Shown here: positions 11,901 through 22,157 of the stretch, piece after piece | Numbering within the stretch: position 1 is the first letter of the stretch | Layout: each line of letters opens with the position of its first letter | Source: Vibrio neptunius | GTDB taxonomy: Bacteria > Pseudomonadota > Gammaproteobacteria > Enterobacterales > Vibrionaceae | DNA: 64,000 nucleotides | Assembly: GCA_019339365.1 (NCBI GenBank) | Contig: CP079860.1 | Location: 496,001 to 560,000, forward strand | Direction: 5' to 3' | The notes under the pieces: generated by a model | Database searches by the model: none | Seen by the model: only the letters and a program-made list of their open reading frames with translations | Told to the model about the DNA's origin: nothing | Position numbers and translations under genes: made by a program

Positions 11901-14900
11901 GATTACTGGTATCTTGTGTCACCGCACTCAAGTTGAGCGTCTGATGAGCACCATCCTCTATTAGCGTGTATTCGTAGGTGCTATTGGCATCATCCCAGGT
12001 GGCAATATCCGCAACACTTTCTACTTCAATTCTGAAGCTCGAATTCAGCTTATGATCCAACGTACCATCGTTGTCAATTTCAAGCTGGTACTTGATCTGG
12101 ATACCTGATTCATCGGTCGAGTAGTTTCGGTCCGGTACAAAATACAGGTTGGTGATCGTGGTGATTTGATCGCCATCACCATTCACACTCGATGTCTGAT
12201 CAATCAAAGAGCCATCAATGTAGATTTTGCCTCTGTTGTTTGGTTCAAGTTCGACGTATTGGCTGCCGTCAAAGTAGTAGAAGGTACCGTGGTGATCTCC
12301 CGCCTTGATCGTCATGCCACCAATAGATTCGTTGTTATCCGCATCATACAAATTCGCTTGAAGCAAAATCTGTGTTGGGGAGTCAAGACCCGTAATACCG
12401 CTCTGGTTATCCTGAACGTTAGCGGTATCAACGGTATTCGGATTATTTGGATCGTAGTCAATCGACGGATCGCGACCAGATTCTTCGAAAGTCGTAACTT
12501 TGAGAGCGATTGCTGACGCTTTCCTATCGACGATGGTCAGATCTAATTGCGCCGTTGAGGTATCTTTGTCTCCATCCGTCGCCGTCACGTCAATACTAAA
12601 ATCAAACGTATCACCATCATGTTCTAGGTTATCGTACGCTTTGAAACGGATGTCACCATTAGAATTGACTCTCAGCTCACCCAGTTCGCGGATATCTCTT
12701 GTTCCGTTACCAGTATCGTATTCTTCGTACACTTTGATCGTTTGATTACCAGACTGAATATCAACACTATCGACATAGGTACCATTTTCACCGCCAAATT
12801 TAATCACTGAAGTACCGTCTGTAGTCCCTTCAATCAAAGTAATAGCAGCGTCATCAGCCCCTTTATCGGTCGAGGCTTCAAACATATTCACTGTCTTGAA
12901 GCCACTGCCTTCAACTCTAGAAATCGAATGATCAGTCAACAATGGAACATCATCGACAACAGTAATTGGCAAGGTAATCTCAGCGGACTCATCTCCATCA
13001 AAATCTGTCGCTTTGATTGTAAAGTCGATTTGGACGCTGTTTTCACCCGCACCGTCTGGATGATCAAGAGGTTTAAGTAATTCAAATTGATAGCTGTTGT
13101 CTGATATATCAAAAACAATTCTAAATACTGGCTCATGACCATTTTCAGTCATTGCTGTATAAGTGAACGTCGTGCCACTGGTTTGTACAGCAGCCCACTC
13201 AAGCGCTTCGCCGTCAGCAGATAAGCCATCTAACGTATCATTTGCATTCGTTAACTCATATTCCACAACGCTGTCAGCGCCTTCAGTGATAACGAAGTTA
13301 CCGTTGATCGTGGTGTCTTCAGAGCGATCCGAACCGATACCCACTAGGTTATCTTCGTCGACAGATGTTTCCCCTGTCGTCCCCGTTAGTACAGGTTGAT
13401 CATCAATGACTTCAATTGGCAGGCGAACAGCAGGTGAGGTGTCGTTGTCTTTATCGATCGCAACCACATCAAACGGAATGGTCAACGTATCGCTGTTTTG
13501 TGCATGGTCCAAAGCTTTAAATTGGGTGTAAGTGTAATCACCGTTGTCAGACAGCACTAAAGTAAAGATCACTTGACCCCCAGCCACACCTTGATAAGTG
13601 GTCGCGCCAGCAACGCCGTTCACCTCAGAAATCGTCACTGCTTGACCGTTAGACGTTAGAGCATTTTGTGTATCAGTTATATTCACCAACTCATAGGCAA
13701 CAACACCATCAGCCCCTTGTGAGGTGACAAAACTGCCTGTCGCAACAGCGACTGCACCTGACGAATCAGAACCTGCTGCCGTGTCATCTTCGTCAACGAC
13801 AAACGTGCTTGATGGGTCAATAGATCGAATAGTTGGGCTATCATCGCCAATCGTCACAGGCAAGGTAATGCGGTCGGTGTCGCCATCGGTGTCGGTCGCC
13901 ACCACGGTGAAATCAAGGTGTTCACTGTCGCTGTTGGCATCATGGTCAATCGGACCTTTCAACTCAAAGGTGTAGCTGCCGTCTGGGCGTAGCGTCAGGA
14001 CAAACACGTCACCCTCCGCGCTGGAAGCCGTGTACGTCGCCACACCATTGGCATCAATGGATTCAGAGAGCGTGACCGCTTTGCCCTGAGAGGTCAGGCC
14101 ATCAATCGGGTTAGTGGTCAGGTCAAGCTGGTAGCTCACGACCTTATCCGCACCTTCAAGTGTGGTGAAGTCTCCGTCTTGACTCACGCGTGTCGCGTCT
14201 GGGCTAGTGCCACTGGCTAAGTCATTCTCATTGAGGATTAACGCCTCCGCCGAGGCGATGTTCGGGCTATCATCGCCAATCGTCACAGGCAAGGTAATAC
14301 GGTCGGTGTCGCCATCGGTGTCGGTCGCCACCACGGTGAAATCAAGGCGTTCACTGTCGCTGTTAGCGTCATGGTCAATCGGACCTTTCAACTCAAAGGT
14401 GTAGCTGCCATCAGGACGCAACGTCAGGACAAACACGTCACCATCAGTGCTTGAAGCCGTGTAGGTCGCCACACCATTGGCATCAATGGATTCAGAGAGC
14501 GTGACCGCTTTACCCTGAGAAGTCAGGCCATCGATCGGGTTGGTGGTCAGGTCAAGCTGGTAGCTCACGACCTTATCCGCACCTTCAAGCGTGGTGAAGT
14601 CTCCGTCTTGGCTCACGCCCGTCGCGTCCGGGCTAGTGCCACTGGCTAAGTCATTCTCATTGAGGATCAACGCCTCCGCCGAGGCGATGTTCGGGCTATC
14701 ATCGCCAATCGTGACTGGCAGCGTGATGCTATCGGTGTCACCATCGGTATCGGTCGCCACCACAGTAAAGTTAATCAGCTCACTGTCGCTGTTGGCGTCA
14801 TGGTCAATCGGACCTTTCAGTTCAAAGGTGTAGCTGCCATCAGGGCGCAACGTCAGCACAAACACGTCGCCATCAGTGCTTGAAGCCGTGTACGTCGCGA

Positions 14901-17900
14901 CGCCATTCGCATCAATGGATTCAGAGAGCGTGACCGCTTTGCCCTGAGAAGTCAGGCCATCAATCGGGTTGGTGGTCAGGTCAAGCTGGTAGCTCACGAC
15001 CTTATCCGCACCTTCAAGCGTGGTGAAGTCTCCGTCTTGGCTCACTCCCGTCGCGTCTGGGCTAGTGCCACTGGCTAAGTCATTCTCATTGAGGATTAAC
15101 GCCTCCGCCGAGGCGATGTTCGGACTATCGTCGCCAATCGTCACAGGCAGGGTAATACGGTCAGTGTCACCATCGGTGTCGGTCGCCACCACAGTAAAGT
15201 TAATCAGCTCACTGTCGCTGTTGGCATCATGGTCAATCGGACCTTTCAGCTCAAAGGTGTAGCTGCCATCAGGGCGCAACGTCAGCACAAACACGTCGCC
15301 ATCAGTGCTTGAAGCCGTGTACGTCGCCACACCATTGGCACCGATGGATTCAGAGAGCGTGACCGCTTTGCCCTGAGAAGTCAGGCCATCAATCGGGTTG
15401 GTGGTCAGGTCAAGCTGGTAGCTCACGACCTTATCCGCACCTTCAAGCGTGGTGAAGTCTCCGTCTTGGCTCACTCCCGTCGCGTCTGGGCTAGTGCCAC
15501 TGGCTAAGTCATTCTCATTGAGGATCAACGCCTCCGCCGAGGCGATGTTCGGGCTATCGTCGCCAATCGTCACAGGCAGGGTAATACGGTCAGTATCACC
15601 ATCGGTGTCGGTCGCCACCACGGTGAAATCAAAGCGTTCACTGTCGCTGTTGGCATCATGGTCAATCGGACCTTTCAGCTCAAAGGTGTAGCTGCCATCA
15701 GGGCGCAATGTCAGTACAAACACATCACCGTCCACACTGGAAGCCGTGTAGGTCGCCACACCACTCGCATCGATGGACTCAGAGAGCGTGACCGCTTTGC
15801 CCTGAGAAGTCAGGCCATCAATCGGGTTAGTGGTCAGGTCAAGCTGGTAGCTCACGACCTTATCCGCACCTTCAAGCGTGGTGAAGTCTCCGTCTTGACT
15901 CACGCGTGTCGCGTCTGGGCTAGTGCCACTGGCTAAGTCATTCTCATTGAGGATTAACGCCTCCGCCGAGGCGATGTTCGGGCTATCGTCGCCAATCGTC
16001 ACAGGCAAGGTAATACGGTCAGTATCACCATCGGTGTCGGTCGCCACCACGGTGAAATCAAAGCGTTCACTGTCGCTGTTGGCATCATGGTCAATCGGAC
16101 CTTTCAGTTCAAAGGTGTAGCTGCCATCAGGGCGCAACGTCAGGACAAACACGTCACCATCAGTGCTTGAAGCCGTGTAGGTCGCCACACCATTGGCATC
16201 AATGGATTCAGAGAGCGTGACCGCTTTGCCCTGAGAAGTCAGGCCATCAATCGGGTTGGTGGTCAGGTCAAGCTCGTAGCTCACGACCTTATCCGCACCT
16301 TCAAGCGTGGTGAAGTCTCCGTCTTGGCTCACGCCCGTCGCGTCCGGGCTAGTGCCACTGGCTAAGTCATTCTCATTGAGGATCAACGCCTCCGCCGAGG
16401 CGATGTTCGGGCTATCATCGCCAATCGTGACTGGCAGCGTGATGCTATCGGTGTCACCATCGGTATCGGTCGCCACCACAGTAAAGTTAATCAGCTCACT
16501 GTCGCTGTTGGCATCATGGTCAATCGGACCTTTCAGCTCAAAGGTGTAGCTGCCATCAGGGCGCAACGTCAGGACAAACACGTCACCATCAGTGCTTGAA
16601 GCCGTGTAGGTCGCCACACCATTGGCATCAATGGATTCAGAGAGCGTGACCGCTTTACCCTGAGAAGTCAGGCCATCGATCGGGTTGGTGGTCAGGTCAA
16701 GCTGGTAGCTCACGACCTTATCCGCACCTTCAAGCGTGGTGAAGTCTCCGTCTTGGCTCACGCCCGTCGCGTCCGGGCTAGTGCCACTGGCTAAGTCATT
16801 CTCATTGAGGATTAACGCCTCAGCATGGGTTATCGAAGGCGCATCATCGACAATATTTACAGAAATATTTTGGGCAGCAGTATCACCATCATTATCTTTG
16901 GCAATAACCGCGAAATTCAATGTTTGATCATCAGCATTCACCGCATGATCAATTGGTCCTTTTAACTCAAATGAGTAGGTACCATCTCCATTTATTGTCA
17001 GGACAAATACATCCTGAGCAGAGGTTGAAGCGGTATAGGTATAAGTATTTGTTGCGCTGTCATAGGTTTCGCTCAGTGATACCGCCAAGCCATCGGACTT
17101 CAAACCCGCTACTGGATTAGAGTTCGTATCGAGTCGGTATTCAACCACCGTATCTGCACCTTCAGTTACAGTAAACTGACCGTTTGCCGTCAAAGAAGCC
17201 GCGTCTGGTGAGGAACCTGAAGCGAGGTCATCTTCGTCAAGAGACAAAGCGTCAGCACCGCTAATCGTCGGTGCATCATCTTTCACTTGGATGAGAATCT
17301 TGCCTGCTTGTTCAGAACCCGTACCACCAGCTAATTCAGAACGGTCACCATCCGCATCAACCGCGTAAACTGGGAGTTCAATCGTCAATGACTCATCGCT
17401 CACACCTAAATGATCAAGCTGTTCAAACAAGGTAAATTCGTAATCACCCTGCGCAGGTGAATCCACCTTAATTTCGAACACTGTGACACGGCTTCCGTTG
17501 AGCTCAATCACACCTTCATACGTTCGAACACCGTTCTCATTAGCCTTTATCTCAAGGGTGACCTGCTGTCCCTGTGAAGTCAGTGAGCCATCGATATTGA
17601 ACTCGCTTGGCTCCAGTTCAAAGTGATCGATAATATCGCTGCCTGCGGTGGCTGTAATAGAACCACTACCCGAGACTGCTACTGTGCCGACTTGCGAACC
17701 ACCAGCGACACCTGATTCATCAAGGCTCAACCCATCAACATTGGTAATAACAGGGTTGTCGCCGTCAGTAATCTCAATATTAATGTCATTAGTTACCGTA
17801 TCCTGATCGTAATCTACGATAGTGGTAGGCAGCGAAAGAGAAATCGTATCAGAGCCATTGTGTTCCAGAGGTTTAAACTGCTGGTACTCATACTGCCCCT

Positions 17901-17930
17901 GCGTATCAACGCTAACCGTCAGTACGGTCT
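5911..17930 (-). CDS. Giant RTX adhesin, main body (repeats and type I secretion C-terminus), separated from its N-terminus by a frameshift
   Basis: About 4,000 residues of extracellular adhesin. It is made of tandem immunoglobulin/cadherin-like beta domains rich in Asp, Gly, Thr and Ser. Near the start are seven almost identical 143-residue units plus diverged relatives, then a long non-identical middle section. Near the C-terminus are RTX nonapeptides (GGTGNDTLIGGAGDDTLLGG and similar), then a TFIW...DTITDF...DQIDLREVL tail typical of the Vibrio type I secretion target domain. The first start codon in this frame is a TTG at 17730, but the frame is open and homologous up to about 17930. Restoring one G in the run at 17931-17933 fuses it to the N-terminal segment into a 4,418-residue protein. 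The product would be exported C-terminus first by a LapBCE-type system, none of which is in the window. Acidic composition and no cysteine-rich parts fit a Ca2+-stabilised surface filament. Ligand unknown. Confidence 0.9.
6230..6420 (-). repeat. RTX (GGxGxDxxx) nonapeptide repeats of the adhesin
   Basis: About five consecutive GGxGxD-type nonapeptides, read on the minus strand as GSGDDRIEGGTGNDTLIGG and onward to GGTGEDTF. These bind Ca2+ outside the cell and drive folding of type I secreted proteins. Their place about 105 residues before the C-terminus is standard. Confidence 0.9.
13840..16842 (-). repeat. Seven tandem 429-bp repeats (143-residue T1SS-143-like units) in the adhesin
   Basis: Seven head-to-tail copies of exactly 429 bp (7 x 429 = 3003). 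Each encodes a unit containing EALILNENDLASGTSPDAT, FTTLEGADKVVSY, FVLTLRPDGSYTFELKGPID and ending in VTIGDD. Copies differ at only a few positions: ATGV or ATRV, SYQLD or SYELD, and SELINF, SERFDF, SERLDF or SEHLDF. The variants recur in non-neighbouring copies, which points to recombination or gene conversion between units. From memory, the unit length and sequence match the T1SS-143 repeat family of very large Vibrio secreted proteins. A more diverged copy lies just upstream at about 16843-17280. Near-identity means short-read assembly could miscount the copies. Confidence 0.95.
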
Positions 17931-19166
17931 CCCTGAACCATCAGCCGTTAACGTAATTGTTGTCCCGTCATCTGACAGCGTTGCCGTCGTGGTTTGATTA
18001 TCACTGAGTAAGCCATCAAATTGCTGAAGTGCAGAACTGTCAAACCTTACTGAGGCCAGTGCATCACTGCCAATTTCAACGAATTCACCTTGAATCAAGG
18101 TTGAGTCAGACTCGACGTTCTGAACATTGGTCGTTTGAGGTGTTGGATTAACGCCATCGCCGATTGAAACCTGTGCATCAATCGGTGCTTGGATGGCATT
18201 GCCACCAGAATCAGCACCAGTAATTCCAAAGCTGACTACGATCTGATCATCGCTGATCGCGACTTGTCCACCACCAACAGAATCTAGATGATCAATAGGT
18301 TGGCTTACTGTTGTGGTCAGTTCTAGGCTGACATCTTTGCCAACCGAGGTGGTATCAATATCAATGCGCAGTACTTCGCCTTGGTCGTTGACACCAATAA
18401 TCGCATTTTCAGCGGCGTCATAAGTAAACGTAACGGCTTCGCCTGACGAGCTAATATCAGAGTTGAGTTCAGCCAGCAGACTGGCGAGGGATGCCGATTC
18501 AGGGGTAAAACTAGCAGCATCGAGGGGAAGATCGCCCGCGAAAATAGTGACTGTTGTTGTTGCTGTTTGTGGGTATGTGCCACCTGATAGAGAACCTTCT
18601 GTCAAGGTTTCTGAAATGCTTTGACCGCCGGCAGCAAATACTAACGTTCTTAGCTCATCCTCTGTCTCTTCTGCATCGTCTTGTGCTTGCGCAGATGTTT
18701 CGAAGAAAGTGCTTGCCAACACCTCGGTACCATTATAGTCAATAGTAACAAAGCCTCCATTAGCCGAACTAGCGCCACCAGCTCCTGCTGCTGTCGCTTC
18801 TAGAATTTGAGTCGGGTCAGCCCCTTCCAAAATTGCGTCTTGAATCGCTGCAATATCACCCTCACTCAACGCATCGTCGCCGATTTGAGTAAAGTCAAAT
18901 CCAATGTCGCCGTTCACTTGTTCAGTATGCCAAGCGTTACCAGCAACATTATCCAACTCTAAAGAGATAGTATTTTCATCTACAAATGAAGCGACACCGC
19001 CAGCATTCAGTACCACAGAAGCATGACGAGCGGTGATCATTATTTCATTCGACTGGATAGTCTCGCCTTGAACGACTTTTCTCGCAGTACCATCTGGCTT
19101 AACGGCAATGACGTCACCATTTACTTCTTCTACGATACGAGCCTGGCGTACAATTTCGACTTCCAT
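17919..19166 (-). CDS. Giant RTX adhesin, N-terminal retention module with LapG-type cleavage site (frameshifted from the body)
   Basis: Readable as 415 residues from an ATG at 19166 preceded by GAGGGG at good spacing. The first ~120 residues (MEVEIVRQARIVEEVNGDVI, then a VVLNAGGVASF strand and NVAGNAWH) look like the retention module of LapA/BapA-type adhesins, which lodges in the outer-membrane pore and keeps the protein on the cell. It is followed by ILEATAAGAGG with T-A-A-G at 125-128, the di-alanine site cut by the LapG protease in LapA systems. There is no Sec signal peptide, as expected for type I export. The segment then enters beta-rich repeats and stops at 17919 because one G is missing from the run at 17931-17933; the next frame continues the same domain (ETVLTVSVDTQGQYEYQQF). 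LapD and LapG are not in the window. Confidence 0.88.
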   Translation of the reverse strand: MEVEIVRQARIVEEVNGDVIAVKPDGTARKVVQGETIQSNEIMITARHASVVLNAGGVASFVDENTISLELDNVAGNAWHTEQVNGDIGFDFTQIGDDALSEGDIAAIQDAILEGADPTQILEATAAGAGGASSANGGFVTIDYNGTEVLASTFFETSAQAQDDAEETEDELRTLVFAAGGQSISETLTEGSLSGGTYPQTATTTVTIFAGDLPLDAASFTPESASLASLLAELNSDISSSGEAVTFTYDAAENAIIGVNDQGEVLRIDIDTTSVGKDVSLELTTTVSQPIDHLDSVGGGQVAISDDQIVVSFGITGADSGGNAIQAPIDAQVSIGDGVNPTPQTTNVQNVESDSTLIQGEFVEIGSDALASVRFDSSALQQFDGLLSDNQTTTATLSDDGTTITLTADGSGRPY

Positions 19167-19385
19167 ACTTATCCCCTCAATCTGACTAAGCCAGTCAACA
19201 GCAATTAAGAAATTTAATAATATTTAACGAGCGTATTGGCGACAAAAATATCAAAATTTGTACGTGATTCCAGTGCTTATTACCGCATTAGGGCCATTGA
19301 TCGTTATTAGAGTAAGTATAGTCCGAATCACACACCACTTAGCCTTAGCTAACTGCATGATATTCAACAATTAACTCAAAACCAC

Positions 19386-19417
19386 ACTCAAATTTCTCAC
19401 AAGTGAGAAATTTGAGT
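19386..19417. promoter_or_regulatory. 32-bp perfect palindrome in the adhesin/EAL divergent region
   Basis: ACTCAAATTTCTCAC (19386-19400) and GTGAGAAATTTGAGT (19403-19417) are exact 15-bp inverted arms around AA. It sits in the 350-bp region between two genes transcribed away from each other, 100 nt before the EAL gene and 220 nt before the adhesin. It is therefore not an end-of-gene terminator and is best read as a regulator-binding site or cruciform. The regulator is unknown. The rest of the spacer is AT-rich with no gene seen. Confidence 0.55.
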
Positions 19418-19516
19418 AAAAATTACCTTAAACCTCAAAATAGGGCTTTGAAAAACACAGCCTTTGATAGATAACTCTTCAAGTAAATAAAATACTATAC
19501 GGACATTGATGTCTCT

Positions 19517-21106
19517 ATGAATGACAAAATTCAGCGATACTTGGCTAATGGAAGAGAAGTTTTCGCACACTTACCCAATTTGTTTCCCATCGCAGGCCTA
19601 TTCGGTGCGGTCTTTATCGTATCCTTGATTTGGAACTATCACCAAACGCGAGAACAAGCAATCCTCGACGGAAAACACTCCGTGACCACGCTGGAGAACT
19701 ATATCGACCGAGTCGCTAGCGATTTAATTGTCCTAAAGCAAAATGTAACCACTTTATGTAGCGAAGCAGATAAGCTCGCCCTTCGCGCTCATATGTTTCA
19801 TTCTGATATGATTAAAGAAATTGGTTTGTATAACGGGTCCAATGTCTACTGCACCAGTAACGAAGGACGAACTCGTATTCGTTTATTTTCTTCGGTGTTG
19901 CAACGAATTTCAGACTCATCAAATAACATCACCATTTCTCTGACCAAATCTAAGAGCAAACTCAATTCATTTTTCATTTATGTCTCTTCCAATGACGGAA
20001 CAGGCATAAACGCCCTATTGCCACCTGTCCAGTTTCTTCAGCAAACGTCCTCACTGTTAGATAAGCAACATTACGGGTATCAGATTCAAGTCCTCAATCG
20101 AAGTATTCAAGGGCAACATCAGATTTCTGGATATATGACGACTCCGTTTAACTTTTCATCACAACTCTATCCGTTGTCTGTCAAAATCCAACTTGATAGC
20201 GCCGCCTATCTTTATCACTACCAACAAAATATTTGGCTGATCGTGTTATTCGCTTTCGGCCTGTCACTGATTTATATCCTGCTTCGGCATCACACTCTTG
20301 TTAGACATTCGATTGAGTTCTGCCTGAGTAAGGCCATTAGCGAACGTCAAATCGAACTGTACTTACAACCTATTGTGGATATCGAAACACGTAACGTCGT
20401 CGGTAGTGAAGCCTTACTGCGTTGGGAACATCCATTGAAGGGCAGTATTTCTCCGGAAATTTTTATTCCCTTGGCAGAGAAATTGGATCTTATTGATGAC
20501 TTAACTCGTCACACCTTTCAATCAGTAACAGAGTTTTTATCACAAAATGGTCCTAGCCTAGGCAATCATTATATTAGTATTAACCTAAGCCGCACATCGT
20601 TACTCAAACCCGACTTTATGGCCTTTCTCAAGTCTTATGCGCAAGAAAAACCGGCTTTTGTGTCGCACATTCTGCTAGAAGTCACGGAAAACCTCGATTT
20701 CCCTGCAGAGCAACTAAAGGACGCACTCAGTTCTCTACAACAAATAAGCCAGCTCGGATTCGAAGTCGCAGTCGATGATTTTGGTACCGGATACTCTGGG
20801 TTGAATTTGATAAGACAGCACAAGTTTAATGTGATGAAAATAGATAGAGTTTTCATTAATAGCTTAGGCGAAGACACCCAAATCAAACCTGTAATCCAAT
20901 CGATGGTGAACTTAGCAAAAGAGCTCAACATTAAAATTATTGCTGAGGGAGTAGAAAACGAACTTCAAATCAGCCAATTAAACGAACTTGGTGTCCGTTA
21001 CATCCAAGGCTTTTACTATTCAAGACCAATAAAGCCTGAGGCACTTGTTGAATACACTGTCACTCCGTTTAGCGTACGCTTTGCCCATCGTTATGTCTGT
21101 TACTAA
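19517..21106 (+). CDS. Membrane-bound EAL-domain cyclic-di-GMP phosphodiesterase with periplasmic CSS-type sensor
   Basis: Hydrolyses c-di-GMP to pGpG at the inner membrane. In the 529 residues, TM1 is at about 21-40, a periplasmic sensor at 41-238, TM2 at about 239-257, and an EAL domain from about 270. The sensor resembles the CSS-motif domain: the motif reads C81-S-E and a second cysteine C112 could form the regulatory disulphide. The EAL domain keeps every catalytic element: E298 in SEALLRW, N356 in SINLS, E388 in LEVTEN, D420-D421 in VDDFGTGYS, K441, E477 and Q497. It should be active. There is no GGDEF or HAMP domain, so it is not LapD. It is divergent from the LapA-type adhesin, whose retention is normally set by c-di-GMP, which suggests local control of that adhesin. 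The ATG at 19517 lacks a clear ribosome-binding site. Confidence 0.93.
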   Translation: MNDKIQRYLANGREVFAHLPNLFPIAGLFGAVFIVSLIWNYHQTREQAILDGKHSVTTLENYIDRVASDLIVLKQNVTTLCSEADKLALRAHMFHSDMIKEIGLYNGSNVYCTSNEGRTRIRLFSSVLQRISDSSNNITISLTKSKSKLNSFFIYVSSNDGTGINALLPPVQFLQQTSSLLDKQHYGYQIQVLNRSIQGQHQISGYMTTPFNFSSQLYPLSVKIQLDSAAYLYHYQQNIWLIVLFAFGLSLIYILLRHHTLVRHSIEFCLSKAISERQIELYLQPIVDIETRNVVGSEALLRWEHPLKGSISPEIFIPLAEKLDLIDDLTRHTFQSVTEFLSQNGPSLGNHYISINLSRTSLLKPDFMAFLKSYAQEKPAFVSHILLEVTENLDFPAEQLKDALSSLQQISQLGFEVAVDDFGTGYSGLNLIRQHKFNVMKIDRVFINSLGEDTQIKPVIQSMVNLAKELNIKIIAEGVENELQISQLNELGVRYIQGFYYSRPIKPEALVEYTVTPFSVRFAHRYVCY

Positions 21107-21134
21107 AAAGGAGCCAGCAGCACTCGCTCCTTTT
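21106..21134. terminator. Bidirectional intrinsic terminator after the EAL gene
   Basis: AAAAGGAGC (21106-21114) pairs with GCTCCTTTT (21126-21134). It lies between the convergent EAL and aldo/keto reductase genes, and its arms give A/T runs on both strands. Confidence 0.85.
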
Positions 21135-21153
21135 GTCTTTCCATTGAGAATGG

Positions 21154-22062
21154 TTATGCCACACCATGACCTTTGGAGGCGACCCAAACCCGATACCACT
21201 GTTCACGCGTAAGCTCAATATCCATCGCTTCAAAAGCGCTTTTCACGCGTTCAATTTTTCCTGAACCAATAATTGGCAGAGGTCGCGCTGGTAGTCGACT
21301 TACCCATGCGTAGATGATTTGATCGATACTCTGCGCACCGACTTCACATCGGATTGCTTCTAGCACATCACGAACACGTTGCGCCTGCTCGGTTGCACCA
21401 GTAAAGATGTTCCCTCCACCGAGACAAGACCATGCCATTGGTCGCACGCGCTTCATTTGAAGCTGATCTAATGTACCATCATGGGCAACCTCAAAATTCA
21501 GTGGATTGATTTCAATCTGGTTAGTAACGAGCGGTTTCGCCACGCGTGACTGTAGAAGATCAAACTGACTTGGAGTGAAGTTAGACACGCCAAAGTGCTT
21601 CACTTTGCCAACTTTATGCAATTCACTAAACGCATCAGCCACTTCATCCGCATCCATCAGTACATCTGGTCTGTGGATAAGCAGCACATCGATCTGATCT
21701 ATGTTCAGGCGTTCAAGCGAATTGTTTACAGATTCATAAATATGCCCCGCACTGGTGTCATAATGGTTGACCTTGCGTAGAGGAAATTTGTCGGTACAGA
21801 GCTTAATATCACACTTAGTGACAATCTGGAGCTCATCGCGAACGGAAGGATCTAGCTTCAACGCTTCACCGAATAGCGATTCACATTCGTAATTGCCGTA
21901 GATATCGGCGTGGTCGACCGTGGTAATACCTAACTCAATGTGTTGCTTGAGAAAAGACAATCGTTGCTGAGGCGTCATACCCCATTCTGCAAGACGCCAG
22001 TAACCCTGAACCAGTTGAGAAAACTCTGGGCCTTGCGGCGCAATTGTGACTTTAGACACCAT
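21154..22062 (-). CDS. Aldo/keto reductase, YdhF-like
   Basis: Cytosolic NAD(P)H-dependent oxidoreductase of 302 residues with a TIM-barrel fold. The AKR tetrad is visible: Asp and Tyr in TVDHADIYGNY, Lys in IVTKCDI and His in LLIHRPD. The cofactor-binding end reads PIIGSGKIERVKSAFEAM. The YVGVSNF-like segment KVKHFGVSNFTPSQFDLL and overall length fit the YdhF group, whose physiological substrate is unknown. The ATG at 22062 is preferred over the GTG at 22065 because AGGAGG lies six bases upstream. It is divergent from the small HTH gene at 22158, which could regulate it. Confidence 0.9.
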   Translation of the reverse strand: MVSKVTIAPQGPEFSQLVQGYWRLAEWGMTPQQRLSFLKQHIELGITTVDHADIYGNYECESLFGEALKLDPSVRDELQIVTKCDIKLCTDKFPLRKVNHYDTSAGHIYESVNNSLERLNIDQIDVLLIHRPDVLMDADEVADAFSELHKVGKVKHFGVSNFTPSQFDLLQSRVAKPLVTNQIEINPLNFEVAHDGTLDQLQMKRVRPMAWSCLGGGNIFTGATEQAQRVRDVLEAIRCEVGAQSIDQIIYAWVSRLPARPLPIIGSGKIERVKSAFEAMDIELTREQWYRVWVASKGHGVA

Positions 22063-22157
22063 CACTTACCTCCTAATAAAAACTGCCTTTACAGTATTCT
22101 TGTTTAATTCAATGCTCAACGTATACTGACAACAAATTCGAACCAGAGTACGAAAAA

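Noticed and set aside
13840-16842. Regularly spaced repeats that could suggest a CRISPR array or satellite DNA
   Set aside because: The period is 429 bp, it is in frame, and it encodes a protein domain; there are no short repeats with unique spacers.
14591-16927. A ladder of 63-80-codon plus-strand ORFs spaced by 429 bp
   Set aside because: They are antisense shadows of the adhesin repeats, share the repeat period, and have no ribosome-binding sites of their own.
19517-21106. EAL protein as the LapD receptor for the adhesin
   Set aside because: LapD has HAMP, a degenerate GGDEF and a degenerate EAL domain; this protein has none of the first two and keeps every EAL catalytic residue.
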